The notes: a model not told the origin generated them from the sequence alone. Shown: positions 1 to 8,730, counted from the first letter of the stretch. The stretch: DNA of 47,129 nt from Promethearchaeia archaeon (GCA_029856125.1 JAHQWJ010000034.1:1-47129), one strand, 5' to 3'. Numbers and translations are program-made.

Positions 1-19
1 AAATTATTAGAAAAAGGAT

Positions 20-1348
20 TTAATAAAACTTCAAATATTCATACGCTTTATTAGAAGTTTGGAAACAGTATTTAATCTCTTGAAAATCCTTTTTAAATTC
101 AGCGACCTCTTGTTTAACTTTTTGAGGATCTTTTTTGTTGATTAGTAATTCTTTAAAAAATTCTGCAATATCAACCATTTCACTTTTTCCCATTCCAAGG
201 CGGGTGATTTCGGAAGTTCCTAATCGTAAACCACCAGGGTTCATATAGTGTCTTCCCTGACTAATATCCCATGGTAGAAGGTTTCTGTTTATAATGATAT
301 TCGCTTCCTCTACTAATCTTTCAATATCCCCTCCTAGGCCGATGGTTTTTTCGAAATTTGTAATATCAATAACAATCTGGTGAGATTCCGTAAAATTTTT
401 GTGTTCCATAAGAGCATTTATGCCCCTTTCGTAAAGAGCTTGGCCTAACGCTTTAGCGTTATCAATCACTTTTTTGTGATAATCTTTCCCAAATTCTAAC
501 ATTTCAGCGTATGTAACGGCCAAACCTGCAACATTATGTAAGTGATGGTTAGATAACAAAGCTGGAAACACGTTAGGTCGTAAGGTATCAATTAAATCCT
601 CCCTATCTGATAAAAGTGTTCCATGTTGGGGTCCTGGAAGCGTTTTATGAGTGCTGAGTGTCATTACATCTGCTCCTTCTCTTAAAGGGTCTTGAAAATA
701 ACCAGATCCTATTAACCCGGCCACATGTGCAGCGTCATAACCCACATTCGCCCCTACATCTTTTGCTACTTCACTTAGTTCTTTAACAGGGTGAGGAAAG
801 AGAAATACGGAACCTCCAAATAAAATTAATTCCGGTTTGAACTCCCTTATAATTTTTGCTGTAGCATCCGGATCGATGTTCATCTCGTCATTATTAAATG
901 CCATGTATTCGATATTCAACCCACGTACGGTTCCAGCAGTTCCATAAATCGCCATACCACTTTTTGTGAATTTAGGTGCGTGAGAAATGTGTCCTCCTTT
1001 TGGTATGGGCATTATTAGCATTTTTCCATTATTTGCTGATGTAAACGCATTATACATTGCTAAATTTGCTACAACTCCAGAAATGGGTCGTACATCTGCG
1101 TGGACGCAATTAAAATACTCTTTTGCAAGCTCCATACATATATCTTCAACTAAATCAATATACTTACATCCCGCATAAACCCGTTGTCCGACCCATCCTT
1201 CTGCGTATCTGTGAGAAAAATCGCTATTACAAGCTTCATCTACGGCAGGGCTGGTAATATTCTCTGACGCAATAAGTGGGATTGATTTACTAAACAATTC
1301 ATTATGTTCGATGAGTATATTCCTAATTTCTTCTACTCTCTTATTCAA
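20..1348 (-). CDS. glyA: Serine hydroxymethyltransferase
   Basis: PLP enzyme that interconverts serine and glycine while moving a one-carbon unit to or from a tetrahydropterin or folate carrier in the cytosol. The 442-aa length is normal for the family. The PLP-binding lysine is K235 in LSTHKTLPGPQHG, with the cofactor-contacting D205 and H208 in YDAAHVAG just before it. The start is TTG at 1348; no ATG lies nearby, and the N-terminus (RNILIEHNELF...PLIASEN) is complete from there. It is transcribed alone, with about 250 bp of gene-free sequence upstream. Functionally it belongs with the one-carbon genes further along (metV, metF, MetE-like), although it is not in an operon with them. Archaeal members may use tetrahydromethanopterin; the carrier cannot be read from sequence alone. 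Confidence 0.95.
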   Translation of the reverse strand: MNKRVEEIRNILIEHNELFSKSIPLIASENITSPAVDEACNSDFSHRYAEGWVGQRVYAGCKYIDLVEDICMELAKEYFNCVHADVRPISGVVANLAMYNAFTSANNGKMLIMPIPKGGHISHAPKFTKSGMAIYGTAGTVRGLNIEYMAFNNDEMNIDPDATAKIIREFKPELILFGGSVFLFPHPVKELSEVAKDVGANVGYDAAHVAGLIGSGYFQDPLREGADVMTLSTHKTLPGPQHGTLLSDREDLIDTLRPNVFPALLSNHHLHNVAGLAVTYAEMLEFGKDYHKKVIDNAKALGQALYERGINALMEHKNFTESHQIVIDITNFEKTIGLGGDIERLVEEANIIINRNLLPWDISQGRHYMNPGGLRLGTSEITRLGMGKSEMVDIAEFFKELLINKKDPQKVKQEVAEFKKDFQEIKYCFQTSNKAYEYLKFY

Positions 1349-1601
1349 AAAAAATCAACACATTCTCTATTTTAAATTCAATTCTTAAAAAGAAATAAAA
1401 TTCCAATGGTTTTAAACCTTTTGACAAATCCCTAGGTTGCCAGAAGCGGAGTAGGTAAAATTTAACGTTATTTAATTGGAATGTTTTAGAGGAAATGGTG
1501 ATCTTTATTTTATAATTCGCATAGAAGCGATACAATTAGTGTAATAAAGCCTTATTTTCCCTCAAAATTTTTAAAAACAATTTAATAATCAAAACTTGTG
1601 G

Positions 1602-2528
1602 TTATGCGTTGTAACCCTTAGAGCTCTCAAGGATTAATCTAGCTTCATACAAGTTTAATTTTCTACCTGCCTTTTGTTTTTCAAGAGCAACAGCGAGTTT
1701 TTCTTGTTTCAATTTTTCCAACTCAAAATTTCTATGTGTGGACGGTCTTTTGGAGGTTCTCGGTTTTTTGGAAGAATATTTAGATTGTCTTCCTTTAGAT
1801 TCTTTTTTCCTCTTATTCATAACGCGAAGGAATTTTTCATGGTAAGCATCAGCCGCTTTTTTGTTTTCAATCAAATTTTCTTCAAGAGCTTTCTTTTCCT
1901 CTCTTAACTCGTTCACGGTTTGATAAATTTCAAGCATTTTAGCGTGATAATCTTGGGATTTGGTTGACCATTTATTTAACTGTTCATAGATTTTGTTTAA
2001 GTTAATTTTAACAATTTGAATCTTACGGTCAATTTTAAATGAATCGCTATTTTGTTGTTCAGCTAAAAAATCTATTTTAATCTGCGCTAAGTCTCTAATT
2101 TGATCGACCATAGCATTTTCTTCTAAAATATCTAAATTTTCGATTTCAATCCTCCTTTCGAGATTATCGATCTTCTTCTCTATCTGTCGGACGGATATGA
2201 AATCTTTAGTATCTCTGCCTTTTTTACTCTTTTGATTAATTTTTTTTTTTTCTTCAAGAAATTTATCTAAAATCTCTTTATACTCATTTTTTTTGTCTTT
2301 TAGCTTTTTAACCTTGTTATTCCAATAATCCCTTTTTTTTTTATAGTCCTGTTTGGCAAGGTTTAAGTGATTGTCAATTTCGGTATCAATAGTTTGTAAT
2401 TTGTTAATAAAGTCCTTAGTTTTTGCATTTAAATCATCCCGCTTTTGTCTAAATTCTTCAATTTGAAGTTGCAATTCTTTAAAAGAATTTTTTGAAGTCT
2501 GGGGGATATTAGCGTTCGCTTTACTCAT
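1602..2528 (-). CDS. Archaeal coiled-coil protein (COG1340-like)
   Basis: A 308-aa, highly charged protein. Residues about 15-230 are almost continuous Lys/Glu-rich helix with heptad spacing (predicted coiled coil), followed by a basic, Ser/Lys/Arg-rich linker (about 235-265) and a short C-terminal helix ending LNLYEARLILESSKG. This arrangement matches the archaeal COG1340 coiled-coil family, which is often mis-annotated as phosphoserine phosphatase and has been compared with eukaryotic Bfr1. The family function is not settled, and an RNA- or ribosome-associated role is only a possibility. There is no signal peptide or membrane segment. The ATG at 2528 is clear. The gene is monocistronic and divergent from trmI. 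Confidence 0.7.
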   Translation of the reverse strand: MSKANANIPQTSKNSFKELQLQIEEFRQKRDDLNAKTKDFINKLQTIDTEIDNHLNLAKQDYKKKRDYWNNKVKKLKDKKNEYKEILDKFLEEKKKINQKSKKGRDTKDFISVRQIEKKIDNLERRIEIENLDILEENAMVDQIRDLAQIKIDFLAEQQNSDSFKIDRKIQIVKINLNKIYEQLNKWSTKSQDYHAKMLEIYQTVNELREEKKALEENLIENKKAADAYHEKFLRVMNKRKKESKGRQSKYSSKKPRTSKRPSTHRNFELEKLKQEKLAVALEKQKAGRKLNLYEARLILESSKGYNA

Positions 2529-2736
2529 AGATTAATTCATTAACGAGTATTTATAAAAAAGGTTGCATAAACAATGATTGAGTATTTCAATATATCATTT
2601 ATTTTATATTTTATTAAAACCGCTTGATGCGTTTGTCTTAACGCGTGAAAAAAATTACAATTTTGTAAAATTATCCTTGCAAATTTATTTGGTTTAATAT
2701 AAATGCTAAATAAAAAATACAGATTTATTAGAATTG

Positions 2737-3618
2737 ATGGAAATGAAAGATGATTTAATAAAACCGAACGATTTAATTTATTTAATCCTTGATGCAAGAA
2801 GAAAATGGTTAGTAAAAGTAGAAGAAGGAAGAGAATTCCAAACTCATAAAGGAACAGTGAAATTTGATGATGTTATAGGTAAACCATTCGGTTCTGTAAT
2901 ATTTTCTCAGCCTTACGAATCTCAAGGATATAAGTTCTATCTTCTTAAGCCGTTACCGTCTGATTATGTAATTTATATGAGTCGTAAAACTCAAATAATA
3001 TATCCAGAAGATGCAGGATTAATTTTGATCTATACTGGGATTAGCCCTGGTAGCGTAGTCATTGAAGCTGGATGTGGTTCTGGGGCATTAACATGTATTT
3101 TAGGAAACTATGTTAGACCGAATGGGTACATTTTTTCGTACGATGTAAGAAAACAAAGTTTAAAAAAGGCAAAAAACAATGTTCTTAAGGCGGGGTTAAG
3201 TGAATTCGTATCGATTCAATACGGCGACATTGTAAATGACGACTTAGGACATGAAAATGTTGACTCAGTTGTTTTAGATATGCCACAACCGTGGATGGCG
3301 ATTGAGAAAGTCAAACAATATCTCAAACTTAGTGGAACTTTGGTATCGTTTTCGCCCGCGATAGAGCAAGTGAAAAAAACAACTTTTGCGCTGAGGGAGA
3401 ACGACTTTTACGAGATAAATACTTACGAATTAATAAAAAGGAAATATCAGGTGAAAAGTAACGCGACTCATCCAGAAGTAAGAATGATTGGTCATACAGG
3501 TTATATGACTTTTGCACGAAAGATTCAAGATGTTAAAAATCCTTACAGAGCGCGGAAACCAAAACAGAAGGAATATGTGAAGCTGAATGGAATGCCTTTA
3601 AGTGGTGAGAATTTGTAA
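2737..3618 (+). CDS. trmI: tRNA (adenine-N1)-methyltransferase, TrmI family
   Basis: SAM-dependent methyltransferase of the TrmI/Gcd14 family, which makes m1A57/58 in the T-loop of tRNA. Residues 1-75 form the small N-terminal beta domain typical of TrmI. The Rossmann methyltransferase domain follows, with SAM motif EAGCGSGAL (about 110-118) and catalytic-region motif LDMPQPW (about 180-186), a TrmI signature. Length (about 293 aa) is slightly above the usual 250-280. Possible starts are TTG 2734, ATG 2737 and ATG 2743. An AT-rich box near 2693-2704 would place the transcript start next to the ATG at 2737, so a near-leaderless mRNA is likely. The stop overlaps the next gene's ATG by one base, indicating an operon with the tRNA-binding protein. 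Confidence 0.9.
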   Translation: MEMKDDLIKPNDLIYLILDARRKWLVKVEEGREFQTHKGTVKFDDVIGKPFGSVIFSQPYESQGYKFYLLKPLPSDYVIYMSRKTQIIYPEDAGLILIYTGISPGSVVIEAGCGSGALTCILGNYVRPNGYIFSYDVRKQSLKKAKNNVLKAGLSEFVSIQYGDIVNDDLGHENVDSVVLDMPQPWMAIEKVKQYLKLSGTLVSFSPAIEQVKKTTFALRENDFYEINTYELIKRKYQVKSNATHPEVRMIGHTGYMTFARKIQDVKNPYRARKPKQKEYVKLNGMPLSGENL

Positions 3619-3953
3619 TGATAGAATACAGTGATTTTGCAAAATTAGATATGAGGGTTGGTTTAATAAAACAATGTGAAAAAGTGCCAAAATCTAAAAA
3701 TCTTTTCAAGCTAATGATTAATTGCGGAGAGAAAGAAAAAAGACAGATTATTACTGGCATTTCACAATTTTATTCGCCAGAGGAACTGGTTAATAGGAAA
3801 GTTGTTGTTCTAGTAAATCTTAAACCAAAAAGAATTATGGGATTAGAAAGTCAAGGGATGCTTTTAGCGGCAGATTTAAACAGCGAACCGTTCTTGCTAA
3901 AAATAGATGAAAGAAACGGTAAAAATATCCCTCCTGGAAGTATTATAAGGTAA
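3618..3953 (+). CDS. Stand-alone tRNA-binding domain (OB fold) protein
   Basis: A 111-aa protein made of a single EMAP-II/Trbp111-type tRNA-binding OB fold: FAKLDMRVGLI at the start, ITGISQFY in the middle and LKPKRIMGLESQGMLLA near the end. This is the same domain found at the C-terminus of MetRS and in PheRS beta; in archaea it often occurs as a separate MetRS-associated subunit. It likely binds the tRNA elbow and assists an aminoacyl-tRNA synthetase or a modification enzyme. The ATG overlaps the trmI stop codon, so the two tRNA proteins are translationally coupled. The stop codon abuts the end of the convergent gene at 3954 with no gap. Confidence 0.85.
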   Translation: MIEYSDFAKLDMRVGLIKQCEKVPKSKNLFKLMINCGEKEKRQIITGISQFYSPEELVNRKVVVLVNLKPKRIMGLESQGMLLAADLNSEPFLLKIDERNGKNIPPGSIIR

Positions 3954-4373
3954 TTAGAATCCTTTTAACTTAACGCCAGTTTGCATTACCTTCTTTTTCT
4001 TATACCTTTCGGTCATAAAATAATGCTTTTTTTTATCTGGTAAAATGTTAATATACTTCCTTAGTATATCCTCAACGAAAATTTTTGTCGTTTTATTTGG
4101 AATTTTATTCGGATTTGAGAGGTTTGCTAGAATCTCCTTGTTTTTGGCATTAGGGGTTAGACCAATATTTTTTATTGGTATATGAAAGGAATGTACAAAC
4201 CATCCACTACTTTTCTCTTCGTGAACAATTACTCGTAAAATATTCGCTTCCTCTTTTTTTATCTTAATATCCACTACTTTCTTTCCCGGTCGTACGATGA
4301 TCGTTGCATAAATTGGGAGGTTATTTTTAGGATCGTGAATCTTCTTTAAGAATTCCTTTAACTTTTCACTCAT
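3954..4373 (-). CDS. Hypothetical protein, basic, 139 aa
   Basis: I do not recognise the family. The protein is lysine-rich with alternating strands in the first half (YATIIVRPGKKVVDIKI, NILRVIVHEE) and a helical, strongly basic C-terminal third ending MQTGVKLKGF. There are no transmembrane segments, cysteine clusters or nucleotide-binding motifs. The high charge would fit a nucleic-acid-associated protein, but that is only a guess. The ATG start is at 4373. It converges exactly end-to-end on the tRNA-binding-domain gene and diverges from the YjbQ-family gene 54-69 bases away, depending on that gene's start. Confidence 0.65.
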   Translation of the reverse strand: MSEKLKEFLKKIHDPKNNLPIYATIIVRPGKKVVDIKIKKEEANILRVIVHEEKSSGWFVHSFHIPIKNIGLTPNAKNKEILANLSNPNKIPNKTTKIFVEDILRKYINILPDKKKHYFMTERYKKKKVMQTGVKLKGF

Positions 4374-4441
4374 TTTACTTTAAAAAGGTTGGATAATTAA
4401 ATAAATTTATTACTAAAAATTATGAATTGGAAGTAAAAATT

Positions 4442-4864
4442 ATGACAGTTTTATTGGAAACATTTGAAATAAAAACTAAAGCTTATTACGAAGCAAAAGA
4501 TATTACACCTCAAGTTCAAAATGCGCTCGAAAGAAGTGGGTTGAAAAACGGCATCGTAAATGTTCATGTCGCAGGTTCCACAGGAGCAATATCTACTGTT
4601 GAATACGAACCAGGTTTAGTCCAACACGATATTGAAGATTTTTTAGAAAAAATTATCCCTTATAAAGAAAATTATGCTCACCACAAAACCTGGCACGATT
4701 ACAACGGTGCGGGGCACTTAAGAAGCTTTCTCATTAAAACCTCACAAACATTCCCCTTTCACGATAAGAAGTTAATCCTTGGGAGTTGGCAAAATATCAT
4801 TTTCATTGAAAACGACGAAAAACCTAGACATCGTACAATTTATGTAACATTAATAGGGGAATAA
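4442..4864 (+). CDS. YjbQ/UPF0047 family protein
   Basis: A 140-aa member of the YjbQ (UPF0047) family, a trimeric fold often annotated as secondary thiamine-phosphate synthase because some members complement thiE mutants. The physiological role is unproven. Family signatures seen are the HVAGSTGAIS segment, the metal-site region YAHHKTWHDYNGAGHLRS with several His residues, and the closing GSWQNIIFIENDEKPRHRTIYV. The frame is open from TTG 4427, but the ATG at 4442 begins exactly where family members begin (MTVLLETFEIKT) and is preferred. It stands alone. Confidence 0.9.
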   Translation: MTVLLETFEIKTKAYYEAKDITPQVQNALERSGLKNGIVNVHVAGSTGAISTVEYEPGLVQHDIEDFLEKIIPYKENYAHHKTWHDYNGAGHLRSFLIKTSQTFPFHDKKLILGSWQNIIFIENDEKPRHRTIYVTLIGE

Positions 4865-4969
4865 TGCAATTTTTTCTTTATCTGTCCGAATCAAACTAAG
4901 CTATTTGAAATTGTCGAAATAGATTATAACTATTTTATCCTTATTTTAAAAAGAAAAGGAGTAAAAAAT

Positions 4970-5191
4970 TTAGATTCTTTCGGAAAATTTATTAAATTCA
5001 TTGACTAACAAGTTATAAACTTCTCTACGGCGAACATTTTCGAACTTATCAATCATTTTTAGGATTGTTTTGTGTCGGTCTTGTATCATACTTTTAAAAA
5101 TGGGAATCTTACGAACCACATCATCAAATTTATTTTTTTGGATAATTTGATAGTTTAGATATTCCAAAAAATTGCTTTCTTCTTCTTTCAA
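4970..5191 (-). CDS. Small hypothetical helical protein
   Basis: A 73-aa reading frame starting at TTG 5191. The protein is charged and predicted all-helical (KEEESNFLEYLNYQIIQKNKF; MIDKFENVRRREVYNLL), with amino-acid use like a true protein rather than a shadow of AT-rich DNA. No known domain is recognised. It is isolated, with about 105 bp to the YjbQ-family gene and about 255 bp to the Rag-like GTPase on the other side. Its existence as a gene is uncertain. Confidence 0.4.
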   Translation of the reverse strand: MKEEESNFLEYLNYQIIQKNKFDDVVRKIPIFKSMIQDRHKTILKMIDKFENVRRREVYNLLVNEFNKFSERI

Positions 5192-5446
5192 TTAAATCCT
5201 CTTTTTTAGATTAGTATATTTACCAGATTGAAATAATAATCTATAAAAAATAGTAGTGTCATGTATGTATTTTTCAAATAATATCGGAGGATTTAGATAT
5301 TTGGATGTATAGTAGAAAAAGAACAAAAAATTAAAAATAATGAACTTCACTTACAATATAAAAAATACATTAAATTAAGTTTAAAAGCAATAAAAGTTTT
5401 TTTTTTTAAATTTTAGATTATCATTAATTAAGATAGTATCGATATT

Positions 5447-6382
5447 ATGCAACAATTTATTAAAGTTATCATTGCAGGTTTGGATAACGCAGGGAAAACC
5501 TCCATCTTAACTGCTTTGAACAAAAAATACAATTTCCATAAAGATATAATATCCCTTACGCCAACTATTCGAGTTGAATACCAAGCGACAGAATTTCTAA
5601 AAAATCGCGTAGTTTTTTGGGATATGGGTGGTCAAGAAAAATATAGAAAATTATATCAAAAAAAGCAAGATCTTTATTTTTCTGGAACAGATTTATTAGT
5701 ATACGTCGTTGATATTCAGGATTCTGAAAGATTTGAAACTTCTATGGCTTATTTGGATATGATTTTGAAGAATTTTAAGAAGCATAAGATGGATGTTCCG
5801 CTTATAATAGCCTTTCATAAATTCGACCCAGAATTCATAGGAAATGAACAAATGGTTGAGCAGATAGAAGCTTTGAGGAAGCATATACTTAAACTATACC
5901 CCTCCTTTAGAATTTTATTTCAACAAACCTCAATTTACGATATTATATCAATAGTGCAGCTCATATCATACGGATTATCAGTGTTTGATGAAAATTTTTT
6001 TGATTTATCCGAACTGTTAGAGAAATCTCTCAAGGAATTCGATAGCGAGTCTTTAATCTTATTTGACAAAAATGGGATTATCATAAGCGAGTATTATAGG
6101 GAAATCGTTGAGCCAGAGATTTATGTAGAACTTATAGAATCAATAAAAGAGCACCTATTTTTACTGAAAAGGATGCAAGAAGAATCTCACGAAACAGATT
6201 ATGCGTTTTCGTCGATAGGAGATGAATTGATATCTTATTTGCATCGAATTGAAATCAATAACGAATCCATATTCGTGTCTGTAATAATTAAAGAAAAATT
6301 AAAGGATTTACTTCTAGAAAAGTTCTCAGAATTTACGCTTGAATTAATAGAGTTGATAGAGCCCTTAATTAAAGGAAAATAA
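5447..6382 (+). CDS. Rag/Gtr-like small GTPase with C-terminal roadblock-like domain
   Basis: A 311-aa small GTPase. Seen: P-loop GLDNAGKT (11-18), switch I LTPTIRVEY with Thr40, G3 WDMGGQ (58-63), G4 HKFD (124-127) and G5 TSIYD (161-165). The switch regions are Arf-like. The HKxD form of G4 and the TSIxD G5 are features of eukaryotic Rag/Gtr GTPases (RagA HKMD, RagC HKVD). A second domain follows at about 185-311 (SLILFDKNGIIISEYY, then helix, then SIFVSVIIKEK), consistent with the roadblock-type domain that in Rag proteins mediates dimerisation. No lipidation Cys or membrane segment is seen. The ATG at 5447 is preceded by a 255-bp AT-rich intergenic region. The Rag assignment is from motif and domain order; the biochemical role in archaea is unknown. 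Confidence 0.82.
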   Translation: MQQFIKVIIAGLDNAGKTSILTALNKKYNFHKDIISLTPTIRVEYQATEFLKNRVVFWDMGGQEKYRKLYQKKQDLYFSGTDLLVYVVDIQDSERFETSMAYLDMILKNFKKHKMDVPLIIAFHKFDPEFIGNEQMVEQIEALRKHILKLYPSFRILFQQTSIYDIISIVQLISYGLSVFDENFFDLSELLEKSLKEFDSESLILFDKNGIIISEYYREIVEPEIYVELIESIKEHLFLLKRMQEESHETDYAFSSIGDELISYLHRIEINNESIFVSVIIKEKLKDLLLEKFSEFTLELIELIEPLIKGK

Positions 6383-6389
6383 ATTTTTT

Positions 6390-7478
6390 CTAAACGATAC
6401 CAAGTAGTTCTCGAGCTTTATCAACTAGTTTCTCCTTCTTTTCCTGATGTTTTTTTATAAATTTTAATACTTTTTCCGCACATTGAGCTTTATGTTCCCC
6501 ACAAAGTAATTCTCCCTTAACACATCTTTCGAATTCATCTGCTAGAATTTCATCATTCTCTTCAAAATGATACATTAGCATTTTATAAACCATACACTTT
6601 TGAGGTTCACCACCAAGTTCTTGCTGTTCTTTCTTGTTCTTCCGCCCGCCTGTTAGAGCCCCTTTTACTTTTTTCTCGATAGAGTCTAAAGATTCGTTGA
6701 AAGTAAACGAACTATTCGGATTTCTTTTAGCCATTTTATCTGATCCATCAATCCCCGGTAATAGATAGTGATAAGTAGCACCAGGTAAGAAAAAGTTTTT
6801 GTAATACCTTCGTGTGAGGTCTCTTGTAAGTCTTATATGTGGATCTTGATCTATTCCGACGGGAACTACCGTAGGTCGAGGCCCTTCTCTAACTTGGGGG
6901 AGTACTATATCTCCTACTTGAACGAGTGCTGCTAAATAGAGTCCGAATGTTTTCTCCCCATAGATTGCATTCAACATGTTTTGGGTTACTAATCTACTTA
7001 CTTTAAAGCATATATCTTTAACCAAGGGCTCTTTAGATTGCCTCCAAATATAAGCCTTGTCAGGAGAAGGGTCTAAACCAAACGCTAAAATATCTGCTAC
7101 ATTATCTATCGCATTTGGTTCTGCTTTGTCATAAGGTATCCCATTATCTTCCCAGGATTCTATATCTGCGATACCATAATATACTTTACCTCCCATTTTT
7201 TGAAACTCAACAATTTCTAAAGCAGTTGTTGACGTTCCTAAGTGGTAAGGTCCAGAAGGTTTTATACCGCTCATCACAGCCCATGGTTGATTTTCTTCAA
7301 TTGCTTTAAACACTAATCCTAAATCTCTATGACCAAAAATGATTTTCCTTCTGAAAAATCGATTATTTAACAATTTTTGTCTCAAATTTTCGCTTATATC
7401 TTCGATTCCAAATTCTTTCTTTATTCTCTCGTAATCCTCATCTTCTACAGGATTAGAGGAACCCCAAGGATCAAGCAT
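6390..7478 (-). CDS. trpS: Tryptophanyl-tRNA synthetase
   Basis: Class I aminoacyl-tRNA synthetase that charges tRNA-Trp. The 362-aa protein has the archaeal/eukaryal-type N-terminus (DPWGSS at 3-8, FGHRD at 48-52), a HIGH-equivalent in SGIKPSGPYHLGT (PYHLG 77-81), the VPVGIDQDPHIRLTRD segment (about 206-221) and a KMSKS-equivalent DKMAKR (247-252). The C-terminal helical region contains a CxxxxxxC pair (ELLCGEHKAQC). Both signature motifs are degenerate in ways usual for this subfamily. The ATG is at 7478. It ends seven bases beyond the Rag-like GTPase stop (convergent) and diverges from msrB over about 224 bp. Confidence 0.92.
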   Translation of the reverse strand: MLDPWGSSNPVEDEDYERIKKEFGIEDISENLRQKLLNNRFFRRKIIFGHRDLGLVFKAIEENQPWAVMSGIKPSGPYHLGTSTTALEIVEFQKMGGKVYYGIADIESWEDNGIPYDKAEPNAIDNVADILAFGLDPSPDKAYIWRQSKEPLVKDICFKVSRLVTQNMLNAIYGEKTFGLYLAALVQVGDIVLPQVREGPRPTVVPVGIDQDPHIRLTRDLTRRYYKNFFLPGATYHYLLPGIDGSDKMAKRNPNSSFTFNESLDSIEKKVKGALTGGRKNKKEQQELGGEPQKCMVYKMLMYHFEENDEILADEFERCVKGELLCGEHKAQCAEKVLKFIKKHQEKKEKLVDKARELLGIV

Positions 7479-7668
7479 TTTTTATAATTAACTCGTTTAT
7501 ATCGTAGGTACAATTTAATTGATCAATATAAAGTAATATCCCAATTAAAAATTTGGGTTCAGATTGAGGCTATATAATTGGTTGAATAATAATTTAAGCA
7601 TTAATGTTATTTTTTAACTTCTATTTGTTAACGGTATTTGGTTTTACTTGAAAGGATATAAGGTCAAC

Positions 7669-7677
7669 ATATAATAA
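7669..7677 (+). promoter_or_regulatory. Box A (TATA) for msrB
   Basis: ATATAATAA centred about 30 bases before the msrB ATG. At normal archaeal spacing the transcript would start at or within a few bases of the ATG, so a leaderless or nearly leaderless mRNA is expected; no Shine-Dalgarno is present. Confidence 0.5.
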
Positions 7678-7702
7678 TTCTTTTAACCTTGTTAATATTA
7701 AG

Positions 7703-8113
7703 ATGACTGAAAACGATACGCTACAAGAAGAGGAATGGAAGGAAAAACTAACGGAAGAACAATATCGCGTTTTAAGACTAAAGGGGACTGAACGCCCTTT
7801 TACCGGCAAATATTGGAACAATAAACAAAAAGGCATTTACTACTGTGCTGGTTGTGGGACTCCATTATTTGACTCAAGCTCGAAATTTGAATCAGGATGT
7901 GGGTGGCCAAGCTTTTCTAATCCCATTAAAGATTCTAAAATTAAAGAAGAAACCGATATTAATTTCAATATGAGAAGAACGGAAGTTTTATGCGAAAAAT
8001 GCGGAGGACATTTAGGACATGTGTTTAAGGACGGTCCTAAACCAATGGGTCTACGATACTGTATTAACTCGATATCATTAGATTTTACACCTAAAAATAA
8101 GGACGAAAAGTAG
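7703..8113 (+). CDS. msrB: Peptide methionine-R-sulfoxide reductase
   Basis: Reduces methionine-R-sulfoxide in proteins. The 136-aa protein is a complete single-domain MsrB. Catalytic Cys120 lies in [12 protein letters not shown], the resolving Cys66 in SGCGWPSF, and the structural zinc ligands are two CxxC pairs (C48/C51 and C97/C100). Start ATG 7703 follows a good box A at about -30. The gene is convergent with the Lrp regulator (16 bases between stops). Its presence implies exposure to oxidants in an otherwise anaerobe-looking gene set. Confidence 0.95.
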   Translation: MTENDTLQEEEWKEKLTEEQYRVLRLKGTERPFTGKYWNNKQKGIYYCAGCGTPLFDSSSKFESGCGWPSFSNPIKDSKIKEETDINFNMRRTEVLCEKCGGHLGHVFKDGPKPMGLRYCINSISLDFTPKNKDEK

Positions 8114-8129
8114 AGGACCAACTAATTTT

Positions 8130-8585
8130 TTACAATATAACAATCGAGGAATTTTTATATTCTTTTAAAACCATGTTAGAGTTAGTTTTGGTTATAAATT
8201 CTTTCTCGTTTAATTCTCGGATAAAGTTATGTACATCCTGAGCTTCTTTAAACCGACAAATCAACGCCGCAGATTGTTCTCCTGTTGTGTGAAACACGGA
8301 ACAAATTTCTGGTTTGTGCGATATTTCGTCTAAGATTTCTTGCGTGTGTTTACCATCAATATTAATTCTTATTAAAAATGTTAGCTTATAGCCCAATTTC
8401 TCGTTATTAAGTTTAAGTGTATATCCTTCGATTATCTTGTTTTCCTCTAATTTCGAAATTCTATTATGAATGGTTCCAATCGAAATATTCAGTTTATCCT
8501 TAATTTCTCGATAAGACGTCTTAGCGTTTTCTTGTAAAATTTTAATAATTTCTTCGTCAATTTCATCCAAAGTTTCTTTTTTCAT
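8130..8585 (-). CDS. Lrp/AsnC family transcription regulator
   Basis: A 151-aa feast/famine regulator: N-terminal helix-turn-helix (DEEIIKILQENAKTSYREIK...ISIGTIHNRISKLEENKII, residues about 7-55) and a C-terminal RAM ligand-binding/oligomerisation domain (about 65-145). It likely binds an amino acid and controls metabolic genes. ATG start at 8585. It is divergent from the thermosome gene, sharing a 203-bp control region that carries an 8-bp tandem repeat (8622-8637) just upstream of this gene's probable TATA element. Confidence 0.9.
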   Translation of the reverse strand: MKKETLDEIDEEIIKILQENAKTSYREIKDKLNISIGTIHNRISKLEENKIIEGYTLKLNNEKLGYKLTFLIRINIDGKHTQEILDEISHKPEICSVFHTTGEQSAALICRFKEAQDVHNFIRELNEKEFITKTNSNMVLKEYKNSSIVIL

Positions 8586-8621
8586 TTTTAATAACCCAGA
8601 AAAGTATCTTAATCTTTAAAT

Positions 8622-8637
8622 TTTGTTCATTTGTTCA
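8622..8637. repeat. Tandem 8-bp repeat TTTGTTCA x2 in divergent control region
   Basis: Two immediate copies of TTTGTTCA lie between the Lrp gene and the thermosome gene. On the Lrp side they sit just upstream of an AT-rich element at 8611-8620 that could be its box A. The position suits a factor-binding site, possibly for Lrp autoregulation. The match is exact, but the region is AT-rich and function is inferred. Confidence 0.35.
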
Positions 8638-8722
8638 ACATTACTAAAAATATTTGAAATTTATTTATAATTTTTGAAATCCACATTTTTTATTTTTAAA
8701 TGATCTCCAAATCACAAAATTC

Positions 8723-8730
8723 TTATAAAT
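8723..8730 (+). promoter_or_regulatory. Box A (TATA) for thermosome gene
   Basis: TTATAAAT, 59 bases before the thsA ATG, predicts a transcript start near 8755 and a short leader that carries a purine-rich AAAAAAAAGGT stretch ending six bases before the ATG. The same AAAAAAGGT(G)-type leader recurs before the Lrp gene at 23921 and the hsp20 gene at 39323. Confidence 0.55.

Noticed and set aside
1341..1535. 64-codon minus-strand frame upstream of glyA
   Set aside because: Overlaps the glyA start, low complexity and no Shine-Dalgarno; the 250-bp spacer 1349-1601 otherwise shows nothing.
2540..2797. 85-codon minus-strand frame upstream of trmI
   Set aside because: Covers the trmI promoter and start; composition typical of translated AT-rich intergenic DNA.
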